Positions 26,656 to 37,108 are shown, counted from the stretch's first letter. The stretch is 64,000 nucleotides of DNA from Candidatus Eisenbacteria bacterium (GCA_020847735.1 JADLBL010000015.1:1-64000), one strand, 5' to 3'. Notes: generated from the sequence alone by a model not told the origin. Translations and numbers: made by a program.

Positions 26656-27473
26656 GACGGTGTCCCCTGTCGGGCCGCGGCCGGCGTGCGGCTCGCGCGG
26701 ATGTGGTCGAGGGCGAAGAGCGCGGCGCCCAGCGCGCCCATGAAGTGCGATTCCTCGCTGACGTTGACCTTGCAGTTCATCGCCTTCTCGAGCGACTCGA
26801 TCATGGCGATGTTCTTCGCCACGCCGCCGGTGAAGGTCACTTCGGGCTCGATGCCGACGCGGCTCAGCAGGCCGGTCGAGCGGCCGGCGATGCTCTGGTG
26901 CACGCCGAGCAGGATGTCCTCGATGCGCTTGCCCTTGCCGAGCCAGCTCAGCACCTCGGACTCGGCGAACACCGTGCAGGTCGTCGAGATCTTCACCGGC
27001 CATTCGCCGCGCAGCGCCACCGTGCCGAGCTGGTCGAGCGGGATCTCGAGGGCGGCCGAGGCGGCGCCGAGGAAGCGGCCCGTGCCGGCGGCGCACTTGT
27101 CGTTCATGCAGAAATCGAGAATCTCGCCGCGCGGCGAGACACGGATGGCCTTCGTGTCCTGGCCGCCCATGTCCACGACCGTCCGCGTGGCCGGGAACAT
27201 GTGCACGGCCCCCCGGCCGTGGCAGCTGATCTCGGTGACCTGCGTGTTGCCGAACGTGACCTTGTAGCGGCCGTAGCCGGTCCCGATCACGTACTCGACC
27301 TCGCCCTCCTCGACGTTCGCGTCGCGCAGCGCGACGCCGAACGCCTCTTCGGCGGCCTGCGTGACGTTCGCTCCCGTCATGGTCAGCGCCCGGCCGACGA
27401 TCCGGCCCTGCTCGTCCACGACGACCGCCTTGGTCTGCGTCGAGCCGACGTCCACTCCCGCTGCGTACGCCAT
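26652..27473 (-). CDS. bcrA: Benzoyl-CoA reductase ATPase subunit, BcrA/BadF type
   Basis: 273 residues, same ATPase family as the following gene and colinear with it: [17 protein letters not shown] (4-20), [11 protein letters not shown], Cys127 in NDKCAAGTG and Cys166 in [28 protein letters not shown] near the C terminus. The GGQDTK form is typical of BcrA/HgdC-like activases. Strong ribosome site GGGGAGG four to five bases before ATG 27473. With BcrD it forms the ATP-hydrolysing electron activation module; 11 bases separate it from the bcrB gene. 2-Hydroxyglutaryl-CoA dehydratase activators share these motifs, but those act as homodimers with one gene, whereas two ATPase genes here match benzoyl-CoA reductase. 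Confidence 0.88.
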   Translation of the reverse strand: MAYAAGVDVGSTQTKAVVVDEQGRIVGRALTMTGANVTQAAEEAFGVALRDANVEEGEVEYVIGTGYGRYKVTFGNTQVTEISCHGRGAVHMFPATRTVVDMGGQDTKAIRVSPRGEILDFCMNDKCAAGTGRFLGAASAALEIPLDQLGTVALRGEWPVKISTTCTVFAESEVLSWLGKGKRIEDILLGVHQSIAGRSTGLLSRVGIEPEVTFTGGVAKNIAMIESLEKAMNCKVNVSEESHFMGALGAALFALDHIRASRTPAAARQGTPS

Positions 27474-27484
27474 GTGCCCTCCCC

Positions 27485-28786
27485 TCAGGAGATGCCGGCC
27501 GCGGTCTGCTGGCGGCGGGACTGGAGGCCTTCGAAGAAGGCGTCGATCCGGTTCTTGAGCTGCGCCTCGGACACGACGCGCCGGTCCATCATGTCGGACT
27601 CGATGAACAGGCTCGGCACGTCGCGCAGCTCCATCAGGGCGCGCCGGTTGTCGGCGAGTCCGGTGGACGTGGTGCGGCAGCTTTTGATCGGGTGGTAGAT
27701 CACCCCGTCCACCGCGAACTCGCCGATGATCGAATCCAGCGCCCGGGTCTGGAAGAACATGCTGTCCATCGCGTCGCTGCAGCCGACGAGGACCCCCTCG
27801 GCGAGGCTCTCGATCGGGTCCTTCAGGTCGTACTCGAAACCGAGGTTGGTGCCGCCCGAGGCGAACCACAGGTAGGTCGAGTTCACGAACGTCCCGCCGT
27901 GCTCGGAGAACAGCTCGGTGAAGCGGCGGAAGATCGGGTAGCACGGCACGCCCACGAACACGAGCCGGAACTTCTCGTCCACGAGCGTGCCGATGCCGTG
28001 GGCGCGCTTGTGCTCCAGCTCCTCGACCAGCTCCTCGAAGTAGCGCGCGCCGGCCTCCTGGCCGCGGAAGCCGTTGCACACGCCGAGGTAGATGGTGCCG
28101 TCCGAGAGCGCGTTGAATAGCGACGGCCGGCTGCGGTTCAGCTCGATCACGCGCTTCCACGAGCGGCTCATGCTGTTCGCGTGCCCCATCGCCTCGCGCA
28201 GCCGGTCCACGTCGAACGCCTTCCCCGTCGTCGTCTCGAGCAGGCCGATCAGCTCACGCAGCTGCGCGGCGACGTAACGGCGGTCACGCTCGAACCCCGG
28301 GGCGCCACGGTGAACGGGATGCCCGTCCTGGCGCGACGCCGGAATGTCGAGCACGTAGGTCGGCATGTGGTACATGCGCTCCCAGATCTCGGCCCATTTG
28401 ATGTAGGTGTTGCAGGCGTTGGTGAGCACCGCGATGGCCGGCTTCGGGACCCGGCCCATCGGCAGCATGCCGCCGCGCCGCTGTGTCGCCACGTCGGCCT
28501 TGACGTAGCCGCAGATGTCCGGCGAGTAACCGATGTCCTCGGCCTCGTTCAGGTACTCGTGCGCCTGCCGGCGGACCGCGGTCTGCAGCGAGTTGATCTC
28601 CGGGAACACCATCGGCAGGTCGAACGCCGTGAGCAGCTCGCCGAGGCTGCCCATCACGAACACGTAGGCGCCGTCCCGCCCCTCCTCGGCGGCGGCGCCC
28701 AGGCCGTCGAACCACAGCCGGAAGAGCCGCGCGCCCTCGCGGTTCCCGCGGCCGACGATTCCGTCCACTTCCGGGGTCTGGTCCAT
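27485..28786 (-). CDS. bcrB: Benzoyl-CoA reductase subunit BcrB/BadE type
   Basis: 433 residues of the 2-hydroxyacyl-CoA dehydratase/BcrB-C family. Cys-containing landmarks that could hold the active-site [4Fe-4S] cluster: [12 protein letters not shown] (~130), [12 protein letters not shown] (~253), [12 protein letters not shown] (~294) and [16 protein letters not shown] (~380). The C-terminal [21 protein letters not shown] is typical. With BcrC it binds benzoyl-CoA and performs the two-electron ring reduction. ATG 28786 has GGGAGG at ideal spacing. Ten bases separate it from bcrC upstream. Dehydratase-type homologues exist, but the neighbours dch, had and oah settle the pathway. Confidence 0.88.
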   Translation of the reverse strand: MDQTPEVDGIVGRGNREGARLFRLWFDGLGAAAEEGRDGAYVFVMGSLGELLTAFDLPMVFPEINSLQTAVRRQAHEYLNEAEDIGYSPDICGYVKADVATQRRGGMLPMGRVPKPAIAVLTNACNTYIKWAEIWERMYHMPTYVLDIPASRQDGHPVHRGAPGFERDRRYVAAQLRELIGLLETTTGKAFDVDRLREAMGHANSMSRSWKRVIELNRSRPSLFNALSDGTIYLGVCNGFRGQEAGARYFEELVEELEHKRAHGIGTLVDEKFRLVFVGVPCYPIFRRFTELFSEHGGTFVNSTYLWFASGGTNLGFEYDLKDPIESLAEGVLVGCSDAMDSMFFQTRALDSIIGEFAVDGVIYHPIKSCRTTSTGLADNRRALMELRDVPSLFIESDMMDRRVVSEAQLKNRIDAFFEGLQSRRQQTAAGIS

Positions 28787-28796
28787 GCCGCCTCCC

Positions 28797-29966
28797 TCAG
28801 ACGAACAGCAGGTTCTCGACGAACGTCTCGAGCTGGATCTCGAGCGTGTCGAAGCTGGTCATGTTCTCCTCGAACTCGGTCACGAAGTACGGCAGCTTCG
28901 CCTCGTCGAGGGCGTGCACGTACGCCACCTGCTCCTCGAGCCCGGGCTCGCACATCTTCGCGGCGGCGAGAATCACCGCCTGCGCGTTCGCGCCCCGGAC
29001 GCGCTCCAGGAGCATCGCCTCCTTGAGCTTGCGCGGGTCGTGCTGGACGGGGCTGTAGCTCGAGCGGTTCAGGTACGCGTCCGCGAGCGCGTCCAGCGGA
29101 TCGCCCTGCGTGCCCACGTCCTCGAGCAGCCAGCGCAGGCCGATGAGGAAGTCGTCGTCCACGACGTAGCACGAGCGGCCGATCGAGCGGATCAGCTCGA
29201 ACGGCGGCTGCTCGCAGAAGCCGCCTTCGAACACCACCCGCACCCGGTCCTGCGGATGCGTCCCGCGCGCGCGCAGCAGCGGCAGCACCGCCTCGAGCAG
29301 CTCGTTGTGCTCCTCGCGCGGCACCAGCCCCGCGATCGCGGTCAGCGCGTAGGCCTCGTGCGCGGCCACGAGCCACGGCGTCCCGCGCTTGATCGCGTAC
29401 AGCTCGCGCAGCAGCGCGCGATTGCGATCGAACACCCCGATCGCGGCGCGCAGGCGCTCGTCGGTGACCTCACGGCCGGCGATCTCGCCGCACAGCTCTC
29501 GCACCCGGTCGTACTCGCCGCGCAGGTACTCGCGCGCCGCCGGCGAGGTGGCGTTTTGCGGAAGGTAGAGAATCTGGCAGGGGTACGGAAAATTGCGTCC
29601 GAACACGCCCGCCAGGTTGCGGGCCGCGTCGCAGATCGGGTGGGTCACGAACAGCTCGAGCGGCACGCGGTTCGACAGCGCCAGCTCGAGCGAGGTCTTG
29701 AGGATCGAGCACAGGTACGAGCCGAAGCGCGAATCCGCCTGCCGCGGCTTGATGGGCGCGCCGCGCATCTTGAACGGCAGCATGCCGGCGGCGTGCGCGA
29801 TCTCCTCGGGAAAGTAGACCTGGAAGTGACCCACGACCTTGCCGCCCGATTCGCGCCAGCGCTTCACGGTCGGGAAGTCGGTGTTCTCGAGCAGCTCGAT
29901 CGCGGCGTGCAGGATCCCGTCGAGGTCCCTGCCCCGCCACTCGGGGAAGAGGGGAGTCGCGTTCAC
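28797..29966 (-). CDS. bcrC: Benzoyl-CoA reductase subunit BcrC/BadD type
   Basis: 389 residues, second catalytic subunit of the ring reductase. Seen: GKVVGHFQVYFPEEIAHAAG near the N terminus, MLPFKMRGAPIKP, SYLCSILKTSLELAL, THPICDAARNLAG, FEGGFCEQPPFELI and AAKMCEPGLEEQ, giving the conserved cysteines expected for Fe-S ligation. Start: GTG 29966 chosen because GGAGG lies five bases upstream and the GTG overlaps the dch stop as GTGA; a GTG four codons earlier has no ribosome site. The ending FDTLEIQLETFVENLLF is typical of this family. Confidence 0.88.
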   Translation of the reverse strand: MNATPLFPEWRGRDLDGILHAAIELLENTDFPTVKRWRESGGKVVGHFQVYFPEEIAHAAGMLPFKMRGAPIKPRQADSRFGSYLCSILKTSLELALSNRVPLELFVTHPICDAARNLAGVFGRNFPYPCQILYLPQNATSPAAREYLRGEYDRVRELCGEIAGREVTDERLRAAIGVFDRNRALLRELYAIKRGTPWLVAAHEAYALTAIAGLVPREEHNELLEAVLPLLRARGTHPQDRVRVVFEGGFCEQPPFELIRSIGRSCYVVDDDFLIGLRWLLEDVGTQGDPLDALADAYLNRSSYSPVQHDPRKLKEAMLLERVRGANAQAVILAAAKMCEPGLEEQVAYVHALDEAKLPYFVTEFEENMTSFDTLEIQLETFVENLLFV

Positions 29967-30721
29967 CGGTGCCTCCACGCGGCCGGACGCTTCTCGAGAA
30001 AGGCCTGCAGGCCCTCGAGCGCGTCGTGGCTCGCCATCAGTTGGTCCACGTAGGCGCGGGCCGCGTGCCGGAGCGCATCGCCCCGCGGCAGCGTCGCCGT
30101 CTCCCGCAGCGTGCGCTTGGTCTCGCGCAGCGCCACCGCGCTGTGGCGCGCGATGCGCTTGGCGAGTCCCGCGGCCTCGGCCTCGACCGCGTCGTCGGCG
30201 ACGACCTGCTGGACGAAGCCCATCTCCCGCGCGCGCGCCGCCGGCACGGCCTCGCCCGTGAACAGCAGCGCCGCCGCGTCGCCGTAGCCGATCCGGCGCG
30301 GCAGCAGCACGCAGGCGGCGGGCGCCGTCACGCCGAGCAGGATCTCGGGCTGTCCGAACGAGGCTCCTTCGCCGGCGACGATCAGGTCCGCCGCCTGCGC
30401 GAGCTCGAAACCTCCTCCCAGGCAGCGCCCGCGCACCGCGGCGATCACCGGCAGCGGAAACGCGGCGACGGTCTCGATGGTGTCGGCGAACTCGGGGATC
30501 AGCTCGGCGTACTCGGGCGGCAGGTGCTCGCCCACGTCTGCGCCGGCCGAGAAGTGCCGCCCCGCGGCGGTGAGCACCACGGCGCGCAGGCCGGGCTCGT
30601 CCGCCAGCTCCCGGAACGCGGCGCGCAGATCGCCGAGCAGCGCACGCGTCAGGATGTTGAGCGGCGGATGGTCGAGCTGCAGCGTCGCGACTCCGTCCTC
30701 GAGGGTGCGGTTCAGCGGCAT
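29963..30721 (-). CDS. dch: Cyclohexa-1,5-diene-1-carbonyl-CoA hydratase (crotonase family)
   Basis: 252 residues, crotonase fold: HFSAGADVGEHLPPEYAELI (oxyanion hole plus the extended loop seen in dienoyl-CoA hydratases), VRGRCLGGGFELAQAADLIV, GQPEILLGVTAPAACVLLP. In the anaerobic benzoyl-CoA route this enzyme adds water to the dienoyl-CoA product of BcrABCD to give 6-hydroxycyclohexenoyl-CoA. GAGGAGA ribosome site before ATG 30721. Its stop overlaps the bcrC GTG. Specific substrate is assigned by operon context and by the GEHLPPE segment; by sequence alone other hydratases are possible. Confidence 0.82.
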   Translation of the reverse strand: MPLNRTLEDGVATLQLDHPPLNILTRALLGDLRAAFRELADEPGLRAVVLTAAGRHFSAGADVGEHLPPEYAELIPEFADTIETVAAFPLPVIAAVRGRCLGGGFELAQAADLIVAGEGASFGQPEILLGVTAPAACVLLPRRIGYGDAAALLFTGEAVPAARAREMGFVQQVVADDAVEAEAAGLAKRIARHSAVALRETKRTLRETATLPRGDALRHAARAYVDQLMASHDALEGLQAFLEKRPAAWRHR

Positions 30722-30734
30722 GTCGTTCTCCTCG

Positions 30735-31484
30735 TCACAGGCACTGCCCTCCGTCCACGCGCACGACCTGGCCCGTCAGGTGTGCGGCGGGCCCGCCGCA
30801 CAGGAACGCGATCGCCGCCGCGCAATCGTCGGGCTCGGCGAGCCGCCCGGTGAGCGTCTCGGCGACCGCCTTCTCGACCACCTCCGGCGCCAGTCCCGCG
30901 GTCATCGCCGTGCGCACCATGCCCGGGGCGACGGCGTTCACGGTCACGCCGTGGCGTCCCAGTTCGCGCGCCAGCGTCTTCGTCAGCGCGATGACGCCCG
31001 CCTTGGACGCCGCGTAGTTGGCCTGCCCGAACTTGCCGCGCAGGCCGTTGATGGACGCCACGTTCACGATCCGGCCGCCGCCGGCCTGTTTCATGTGCGC
31101 GCCGGCGGCGGCGCAGTAGGCGAAGCAACCCTTCAGGTTCACGTCCAGCACGCGGTCCCACTGCGTCTCGGTCATCTTCCAGGACACCGCGTCGTCGGTG
31201 ATCCCCGCGCAGCAGACCAGCACGTCGAGCCGCCCGAACTCGGCGGTCACCGCGGCGACGGTGCTCCGGGCGAGCGCGAACTCCGCGACGTCGGCCGCAT
31301 GAACGGCCGCGCGGCGGCCGGCGCCTCGCACGGCCGCGGCCACTTCCTCCGCGCCCGGCGCGCCGGGCAGGTCCACGAGCGCGATGTCGCATCCCTCGCG
31401 CGCCAGGCGCAGCGCGGTGGCCGCGCCGATGCCGGACGCCCCGCCCGTCACCAGCGCCGTCCGGCCCGCGAGTCCGAGATCCAT
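30735..31484 (-). CDS. Short-chain dehydrogenase (3-hydroxyacyl-CoA dehydrogenase-like)
   Basis: 249-residue classical SDR: TGGASGIGAATALRLAREG nucleotide loop (14-32), CCAGITDDAV, catalytic YAASKAGVIALTK with the preceding SINGLRGKFGQAN, and PGMVRTAMTAG. Closest in look to FabG/PhaB-type 3-oxoacyl reductases. Within this operon it could oxidise 3-hydroxypimelyl-CoA produced by Oah, a step that other organisms assign to various 3-hydroxyacyl-CoA dehydrogenases. That role is inferred from position between oah and dch only. Confidence 0.8.
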   Translation of the reverse strand: MDLGLAGRTALVTGGASGIGAATALRLAREGCDIALVDLPGAPGAEEVAAAVRGAGRRAAVHAADVAEFALARSTVAAVTAEFGRLDVLVCCAGITDDAVSWKMTETQWDRVLDVNLKGCFAYCAAAGAHMKQAGGGRIVNVASINGLRGKFGQANYAASKAGVIALTKTLARELGRHGVTVNAVAPGMVRTAMTAGLAPEVVEKAVAETLTGRLAEPDDCAAAIAFLCGGPAAHLTGQVVRVDGGQCL

Positions 31485-31503
31485 GGCGTTCGTCGGCGGC
31501 GCC

Positions 31504-32607
31504 TCAGCGCGCCGCGCCCTCCGGGTGGAACTGCGGCGAGATCGCGCGCAGCAGCTCGTCGTTCCACGGGTGACCCGCGGCGAGCAGCTGGCGCAGCTTG
31601 ATGAAGTCCACTTCGCGCCGGTCCTTCGGACCCTCGTTGAAAGCGCGGAATCCCGCCCGACCCTCGGTCATCATGTTGAGCGCGAGCCAGTCGCGGTTGG
31701 TCTGGCTGTTCGCGTTCCAGTGGTTGAGCTTGTGCTTGCGCACGCTGTTGAGGGTCTTGGTCACGCAGTCCGGCATGAGCATCAGCAGCCGGGTGCACAG
31801 CCGCTCGGTCGCCTGGTCGAGCGCCGACAGGTCGGTCGTCGCCTTCGCGAGCAGCGCTTTCGCGGCCGCCGCCTCGTCGCCGGTCCTGAACTCGCCGTAG
31901 ACGATCCGCCCGAAGGCGTCCACGAACCGGTCCGTCACCACCATCGGGTTGGGCGTCCACTGGCCGTCCACGCGATAGACGGGCACCACCTCGTTCACCA
32001 GTCCCAGGAACGCGGCCCGGTGCGCGCTCCACGTTTCGCACAGCAGGCAGCTCTCCATGGCGTGCGAGAAGCCCACGTAGAGCGGCAGGAAGTCGGTCGA
32101 GCCGCCGTCGGGGGCGGAGCCGTGCTTGGGCCCCGCCTGCCCGAAGCGGGCGGAGTCCACCGCGACGGTGAAGTCGCAGGCCATGCCGATCTCCTGCCCG
32201 CCGGCGATGCGCATGCCGTTCACGCGGTTCACGACCGGCTTGTCGCAGCGCAGGATGGAGTCGATCATGTCGTTGAAGATCCGCATGTACTGCCGGTATT
32301 CCTGCGGATTGCCCGCGTAGTACTCGGCGTACTCCCGCGTGTTGCCGCCGGTGCAGAAGGCCTTGTCGCCGGTCGCCGTGAACACCACGCACACGACGCC
32401 GCGGTCCATGCTCGCCTGCCGGAAGGCGAGCACGATCTCCCGGGCGATGTCGGTCGTGTAGCTGTTGAGCTGCGCCGGGTTGTCGATCACGATCCAGGCG
32501 TTGAACAGCCCCTCGACCGGGCGGCCCTGCGGGTCGAGCGCGTTTCGCAGCTCGTACTTCACGTGCTGGAACGACCAGTCGGGCACCAGCGTGTGCGACC
32601 TGAGCAT
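31504..32607 (-). CDS. oah: 6-Oxocyclohex-1-ene-1-carbonyl-CoA hydrolase
   Basis: 367 residues, long for a crotonase but exactly in the size class of Oah/BzdY. Distinctive blocks: NSYTTDIAREIVLAFRQASM, FCTGGNTREYAEYYAGNPQE, VNGMRIAGGQEIGMACDFTV, GQAGPKHGSAPDGGSTDFLP and KLNHWNANSQTNRDWLALNM. These are highly conserved in ring-opening hydrolases of anaerobic aromatic degraders and are not found in ordinary enoyl-CoA hydratases. It hydrolytically opens the ring to 3-hydroxypimelyl-CoA. ATG 32607 is preceded by AAAGGA. This gene is the strongest single marker that the cluster degrades benzoyl-CoA. Confidence 0.93.
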   Translation of the reverse strand: MLRSHTLVPDWSFQHVKYELRNALDPQGRPVEGLFNAWIVIDNPAQLNSYTTDIAREIVLAFRQASMDRGVVCVVFTATGDKAFCTGGNTREYAEYYAGNPQEYRQYMRIFNDMIDSILRCDKPVVNRVNGMRIAGGQEIGMACDFTVAVDSARFGQAGPKHGSAPDGGSTDFLPLYVGFSHAMESCLLCETWSAHRAAFLGLVNEVVPVYRVDGQWTPNPMVVTDRFVDAFGRIVYGEFRTGDEAAAAKALLAKATTDLSALDQATERLCTRLLMLMPDCVTKTLNSVRKHKLNHWNANSQTNRDWLALNMMTEGRAGFRAFNEGPKDRREVDFIKLRQLLAAGHPWNDELLRAISPQFHPEGAAR

Positions 32608-32635
32608 GTGCGTGTCCTTTCGCGCCCGGCGGCGC

Positions 32636-33691
32636 TCAGTGGTTCGCGTCGGGCACGAGGATCGCCCGGCGGTGAATCTCGTGGTCGGCGACGCGCCGCA
32701 GCATCTCGGGCCCGGCGCTCAGCGGGTGGCGCTCGATGAACGGCTTGAGCGTGACCTTGCCGTCCGTCACCAGTTCGAGCGCCGCGGGATAGAGCTCGGG
32801 CAGGCAGCCCCAGGTGCCCTGCACGGTGGCGTCGAACGCCATCAGGTTGGAGAGCCGCAACTCGATCCTGCCGAGCGTGAAGCCGACGACCATCAGCGTC
32901 GCGGCGGGGCCGAGCAGTCCCCAGGCGGTCTCCTGCCCGGCCGTGTGGCCCGAGCACTCGAAGATCTTCCAGCCGTGCGGCGGGCAGCCCCACTCGGCGG
33001 CCTTCGCGGTGATCGCCTTGCGCAGCGACTTGAAGTCGGTGGTCCGCGAGTCGAGCGTCAGGCTCGCGCCGTGCGCCGCGACGGCGGCGAGCCTCGCGCC
33101 GTCCACGTCGATGGCGACCACCTTCGCACCCATCGCCGCCGCGATCTGGACCGCGTAGCCGCCCACCCCGCCGGCGCCCACGACGATCGCGAGATCGCCG
33201 GTCCCGAGGCCGCTGCGCACCACCGCCTGGTAGGGCGTCGTCACCGCGTCGGCGATCACCGACAGCTCGGCGAGGTCGTAGCCCGGCCGTTTCCCGACCA
33301 CGCACAGCCCGCGGCCGGGGACGACGAGGGCCTCCGCGAAGCCGCCGTCCAGATCATTGCCCGGCATGACCTGCTCGCGGCAGGCGTTGCCCCGGCCCGC
33401 GCGGCACAGGCCGCAGTGCCCGCACGGCACGACCGCGGGCACGATCACCTCGCGGCCGACGAGGGCGCGGAACGCCTCGCCCGCGGCCTCGACGGTGCCG
33501 CTCACCTCGTGGCCGAGCGTCAGCGGAAGGCTCCTGCGCGTCGGCACGCCGTCGCGCCAGAAGCCGATGTCGGTGTGGCACACCCCGCAACCGGCCACGC
33601 GCACGCGCACCTGCTCCGGCCCCGGCTCGGGCAGGGGAACGTCCTCGAGGGCGAGCGGAGCGCCCACCGCGTTCAGGCGCACGGCCTTCAC
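32636..33691 (-). CDS. had: 6-Hydroxycyclohex-1-ene-1-carbonyl-CoA dehydrogenase
   Basis: 351-residue zinc alcohol dehydrogenase. Catalytic zinc ligands Cys38 (CGVCHTD) and His61 (GHEVSG); structural zinc cysteines 90, 93, 96 and 104 (CGHCGLCRAGRGNAC); nucleotide motif VVGAGGVGGYAVQIA. FWRDGVPTRRSLPLTLGHE and PYQAVVRSGLGTGDLAI match Had/BzdX. It oxidises the hydrated diene before ring opening, passing electrons to NAD+. GTG 33691 overlaps the TetR stop as GTGA, so regulator and pathway are on one transcript. Confidence 0.9.
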   Translation of the reverse strand: MKAVRLNAVGAPLALEDVPLPEPGPEQVRVRVAGCGVCHTDIGFWRDGVPTRRSLPLTLGHEVSGTVEAAGEAFRALVGREVIVPAVVPCGHCGLCRAGRGNACREQVMPGNDLDGGFAEALVVPGRGLCVVGKRPGYDLAELSVIADAVTTPYQAVVRSGLGTGDLAIVVGAGGVGGYAVQIAAAMGAKVVAIDVDGARLAAVAAHGASLTLDSRTTDFKSLRKAITAKAAEWGCPPHGWKIFECSGHTAGQETAWGLLGPAATLMVVGFTLGRIELRLSNLMAFDATVQGTWGCLPELYPAALELVTDGKVTLKPFIERHPLSAGPEMLRRVADHEIHRRAILVPDANH

Positions 33692-34371
33692 GCGCGGACC
33701 TTTCCCGGCCTGCGCGGGCGTGCGGACGCACGGGCCCTGTGCGCGGCGCGCGGCCGCGCCGCGGGCGCGAGCCCGAGCACCAGGTGGTCCGCGAACTGCG
33801 CGCCCAGCGTGGCCGCGTCTAGCGCGCCGCCGGGGCGGTACCAGCGCGCGACCCAGTTGATCGCCCCCAGCACCGCGAACGTCGCGACCTTCGCGTCCAC
33901 GCGGCGGAACGAACCGTCGCGGATGCCGTTCTCGATGATGAGGCGGATCTGCCGCTCGTAACGGTCGCGCCCGGCGAGGACGCCGGCCTGGTGCCTCTCG
34001 CCCAGCGCCGTGACCTCGAACGCGAGCGGCGAGCCGTCCACCGTGTCGGTGACCTCGCGCACGTGCTCGACGATCACGTGCCGAAGCTGCTGCTGCGGCG
34101 TCGCGAGCCCGCGGCCCGCCGCGACGATGCGTTCGAGCCGTGCCAGCGAGTCCACGTGACAGGCGTGAAGGATCGCGTCCTTGTCGGGAAAGTAGTGGTA
34201 GAGGGCGGTCTTGCGCACGCCCAGCCGCTCGGCGATGTGGTCGAGCGTGGCGCGATGGAAGCCGTGCTCACGAAACGCCTGCAGCGCGGCGCGCAGGATC
34301 TCGTCGCGCCGCCGCTCGCGCTTCGCGCGCACGTGCGCCGAGGCCTTCCGGACTTCGCCATGGCGCGCCAT
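33688..34371 (-). CDS. TetR-family regulator of the benzoyl-CoA operon
   Basis: 227 residues. N-terminal TetR helix-turn-helix (ERRRDEILRAALQAFREHGF, then IAERLGVRKTALYHYFPDKD), followed by a helical ligand domain and an Arg/Ala/Pro-rich tail. First gene of the operon and coupled to had by GTGA. A strong GGGAGGG site lies five bases before ATG 34371. A near-perfect 23-base palindrome 29 bases upstream (34400-34422) is the likely operator, so the protein probably represses its own operon until an aromatic acyl-CoA is present. The effector is inferred, not shown. Confidence 0.9.
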   Translation of the reverse strand: MARHGEVRKASAHVRAKRERRRDEILRAALQAFREHGFHRATLDHIAERLGVRKTALYHYFPDKDAILHACHVDSLARLERIVAAGRGLATPQQQLRHVIVEHVREVTDTVDGSPLAFEVTALGERHQAGVLAGRDRYERQIRLIIENGIRDGSFRRVDAKVATFAVLGAINWVARWYRPGGALDAATLGAQFADHLVLGLAPAARPRAAHRARASARPRRPGKVRA

Positions 34372-34399
34372 CGCGTCCCTCCCGGGTCCCGAATCGAAT

Positions 34400-34422
34400 C
34401 ACTGTTGGAATTTCGAACAGTG
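34400..34422. promoter_or_regulatory. Palindromic operator for the TetR regulator
   Basis: 23-base palindrome with 10 of 11 pairs complementary: outer arms CACTGTT and AACAGTG, AT-rich centre GGAATTTCG. It lies 29 bases upstream of the tetR ATG, overlapping where the promoter of the benzoyl-CoA operon must be. AT-rich and symmetric in a GC-rich surrounding. Confidence 0.65.
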
Positions 34423-34437
34423 GGTCACTTTTTCGCA

Positions 34438-34455
34438 ATGGTCCGAAAGGACCAT
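34438..34455. other. Perfect ATGGTCC-GAAA-GGACCAT stem-loop upstream of the operator
   Basis: Seven-base-pair perfect stem with a GAAA loop (plus strand). It lies between the EamA gene's 3' end and the tetR operator. Minus-strand bases after it are A-rich, not T-rich, so it is not a classic terminator for the EamA gene; a second protein-binding palindrome is possible. Confidence 0.4.
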
Positions 34456-34528
34456 GCCGGGCGCCGGGAGCAGGCTCCGCCCGGCCTTCGCTCGAGGGAG
34501 CGGGCGCCACGCGGGGCCTCCCGATTCC

Positions 34529-35404
34529 CTACCCCCTCGCGAGGGCCAGCGCGATCACGCCCGCGGCGAACGCGCCGGCGGCGGCGAGCCGGCGATGACG
34601 ATCGCCCTCGCCCAGCACGCGGCCGCCCAGGTAGGTCCCGAGCAGGATGGCGATCTCGCGCGCCGGTGCGATGTGGCTGATCGCGCCGGTGCGCATCGCC
34701 AGCAGGATCAGGATGTAGCTGAGCGGGCTCAGCAGGGCGATGCCGAGGACGCGCGGGCGTTGCTCGCGCCACAGCGCCGCGACGCCCGCCCGATCGGCGA
34801 GGGCGACCGGGGTGAAGATGGCGACCCGGACCACCTCTCCCGCCCAGTAGTAAAGGAGCGGCGGGACCCCGGCGCGCTTGACCGCCCAGCCGTCCCACAG
34901 CGTGTACACGGCGATGAGCGCGCCGATGGAGAGGCCGTGGCGCAGCCCGGGCGCGAGCTTCGCCTGCCGTCCCGGATCGGGATGCCACGTCAGGACGACG
35001 ATTCCGGTCACGATGAGCAACAGTCCCGCGACCGAGAAGACCGTGGGCTTTTCGGCGAAGACCACGATCGCCGCGCTGGCGGCGAGCAGGGGCCCGGTGC
35101 CGCGCGCGACCGGGTAGACGAGCGAGAAGTCGGCGGCGCGGTAGCCGCGCAGCAGCAGCACGAAGTAGCCGACATGGATGACCCCGCTGCCCAGGATGAG
35201 CGCGAGCGCCGCCGGATCGGGCCGCCATCCGCCGTGCAGCACCGCGAGGAGCGCCGGCGGCGCGTACGCGACCGCCGAGATCACGACCAGCAGCCACATG
35301 AGCGGGCCGCTCCTCGCCGAGGGTCCGAGCTGCTTGGCCCACAGGTTCCAGGTCGCGTGGACGAGCGCCGAAGCGAGGACGAGCGCGAGCGTCGCGAGAG
35401 TCAT
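34529..35404 (-). CDS. EamA-family membrane transporter
   Basis: 291 residues, about ten membrane helices in two EamA repeats (LVHATWNLWAKQLGPSARS … ; YTLWDGWAVKRAGVPPLLYY …). The first half carries SLVYPVARGTGPLLAAS and the second HIAPAREIAILLGTYLGG, as in DMT-superfamily permeases. Start at ATG 35404; an upstream frame extension of 17 residues lacks a ribosome site, but the chosen start has no strong one either. Substrate unknown. It lies between the carboxyltransferase gene and the benzoyl-CoA operon on the same strand; a link to either is not evident. Confidence 0.85.
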   Translation of the reverse strand: MTLATLALVLASALVHATWNLWAKQLGPSARSGPLMWLLVVISAVAYAPPALLAVLHGGWRPDPAALALILGSGVIHVGYFVLLLRGYRAADFSLVYPVARGTGPLLAASAAIVVFAEKPTVFSVAGLLLIVTGIVVLTWHPDPGRQAKLAPGLRHGLSIGALIAVYTLWDGWAVKRAGVPPLLYYWAGEVVRVAIFTPVALADRAGVAALWREQRPRVLGIALLSPLSYILILLAMRTGAISHIAPAREIAILLGTYLGGRVLGEGDRHRRLAAAGAFAAGVIALALARG

Positions 35405-35500
35405 ACCGCGAACCCCGGCCGGACACGTTCCCGAACCGCCTGCCGGAAGTTCCATCCGCGCGTGGAGCGCGGCGCCGCGACCCGATCGCGGCGTGGCCGC

Positions 35501-37108
<1,608 letters not shown>

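Noticed and set aside
26652-29966. 2-Hydroxyglutaryl-CoA dehydratase with activator, instead of benzoyl-CoA reductase
   Set aside because: Two distinct ATPase genes are present and the neighbours oah, had and dch belong to the benzoyl-CoA route; the dehydratase system uses a single activator gene.
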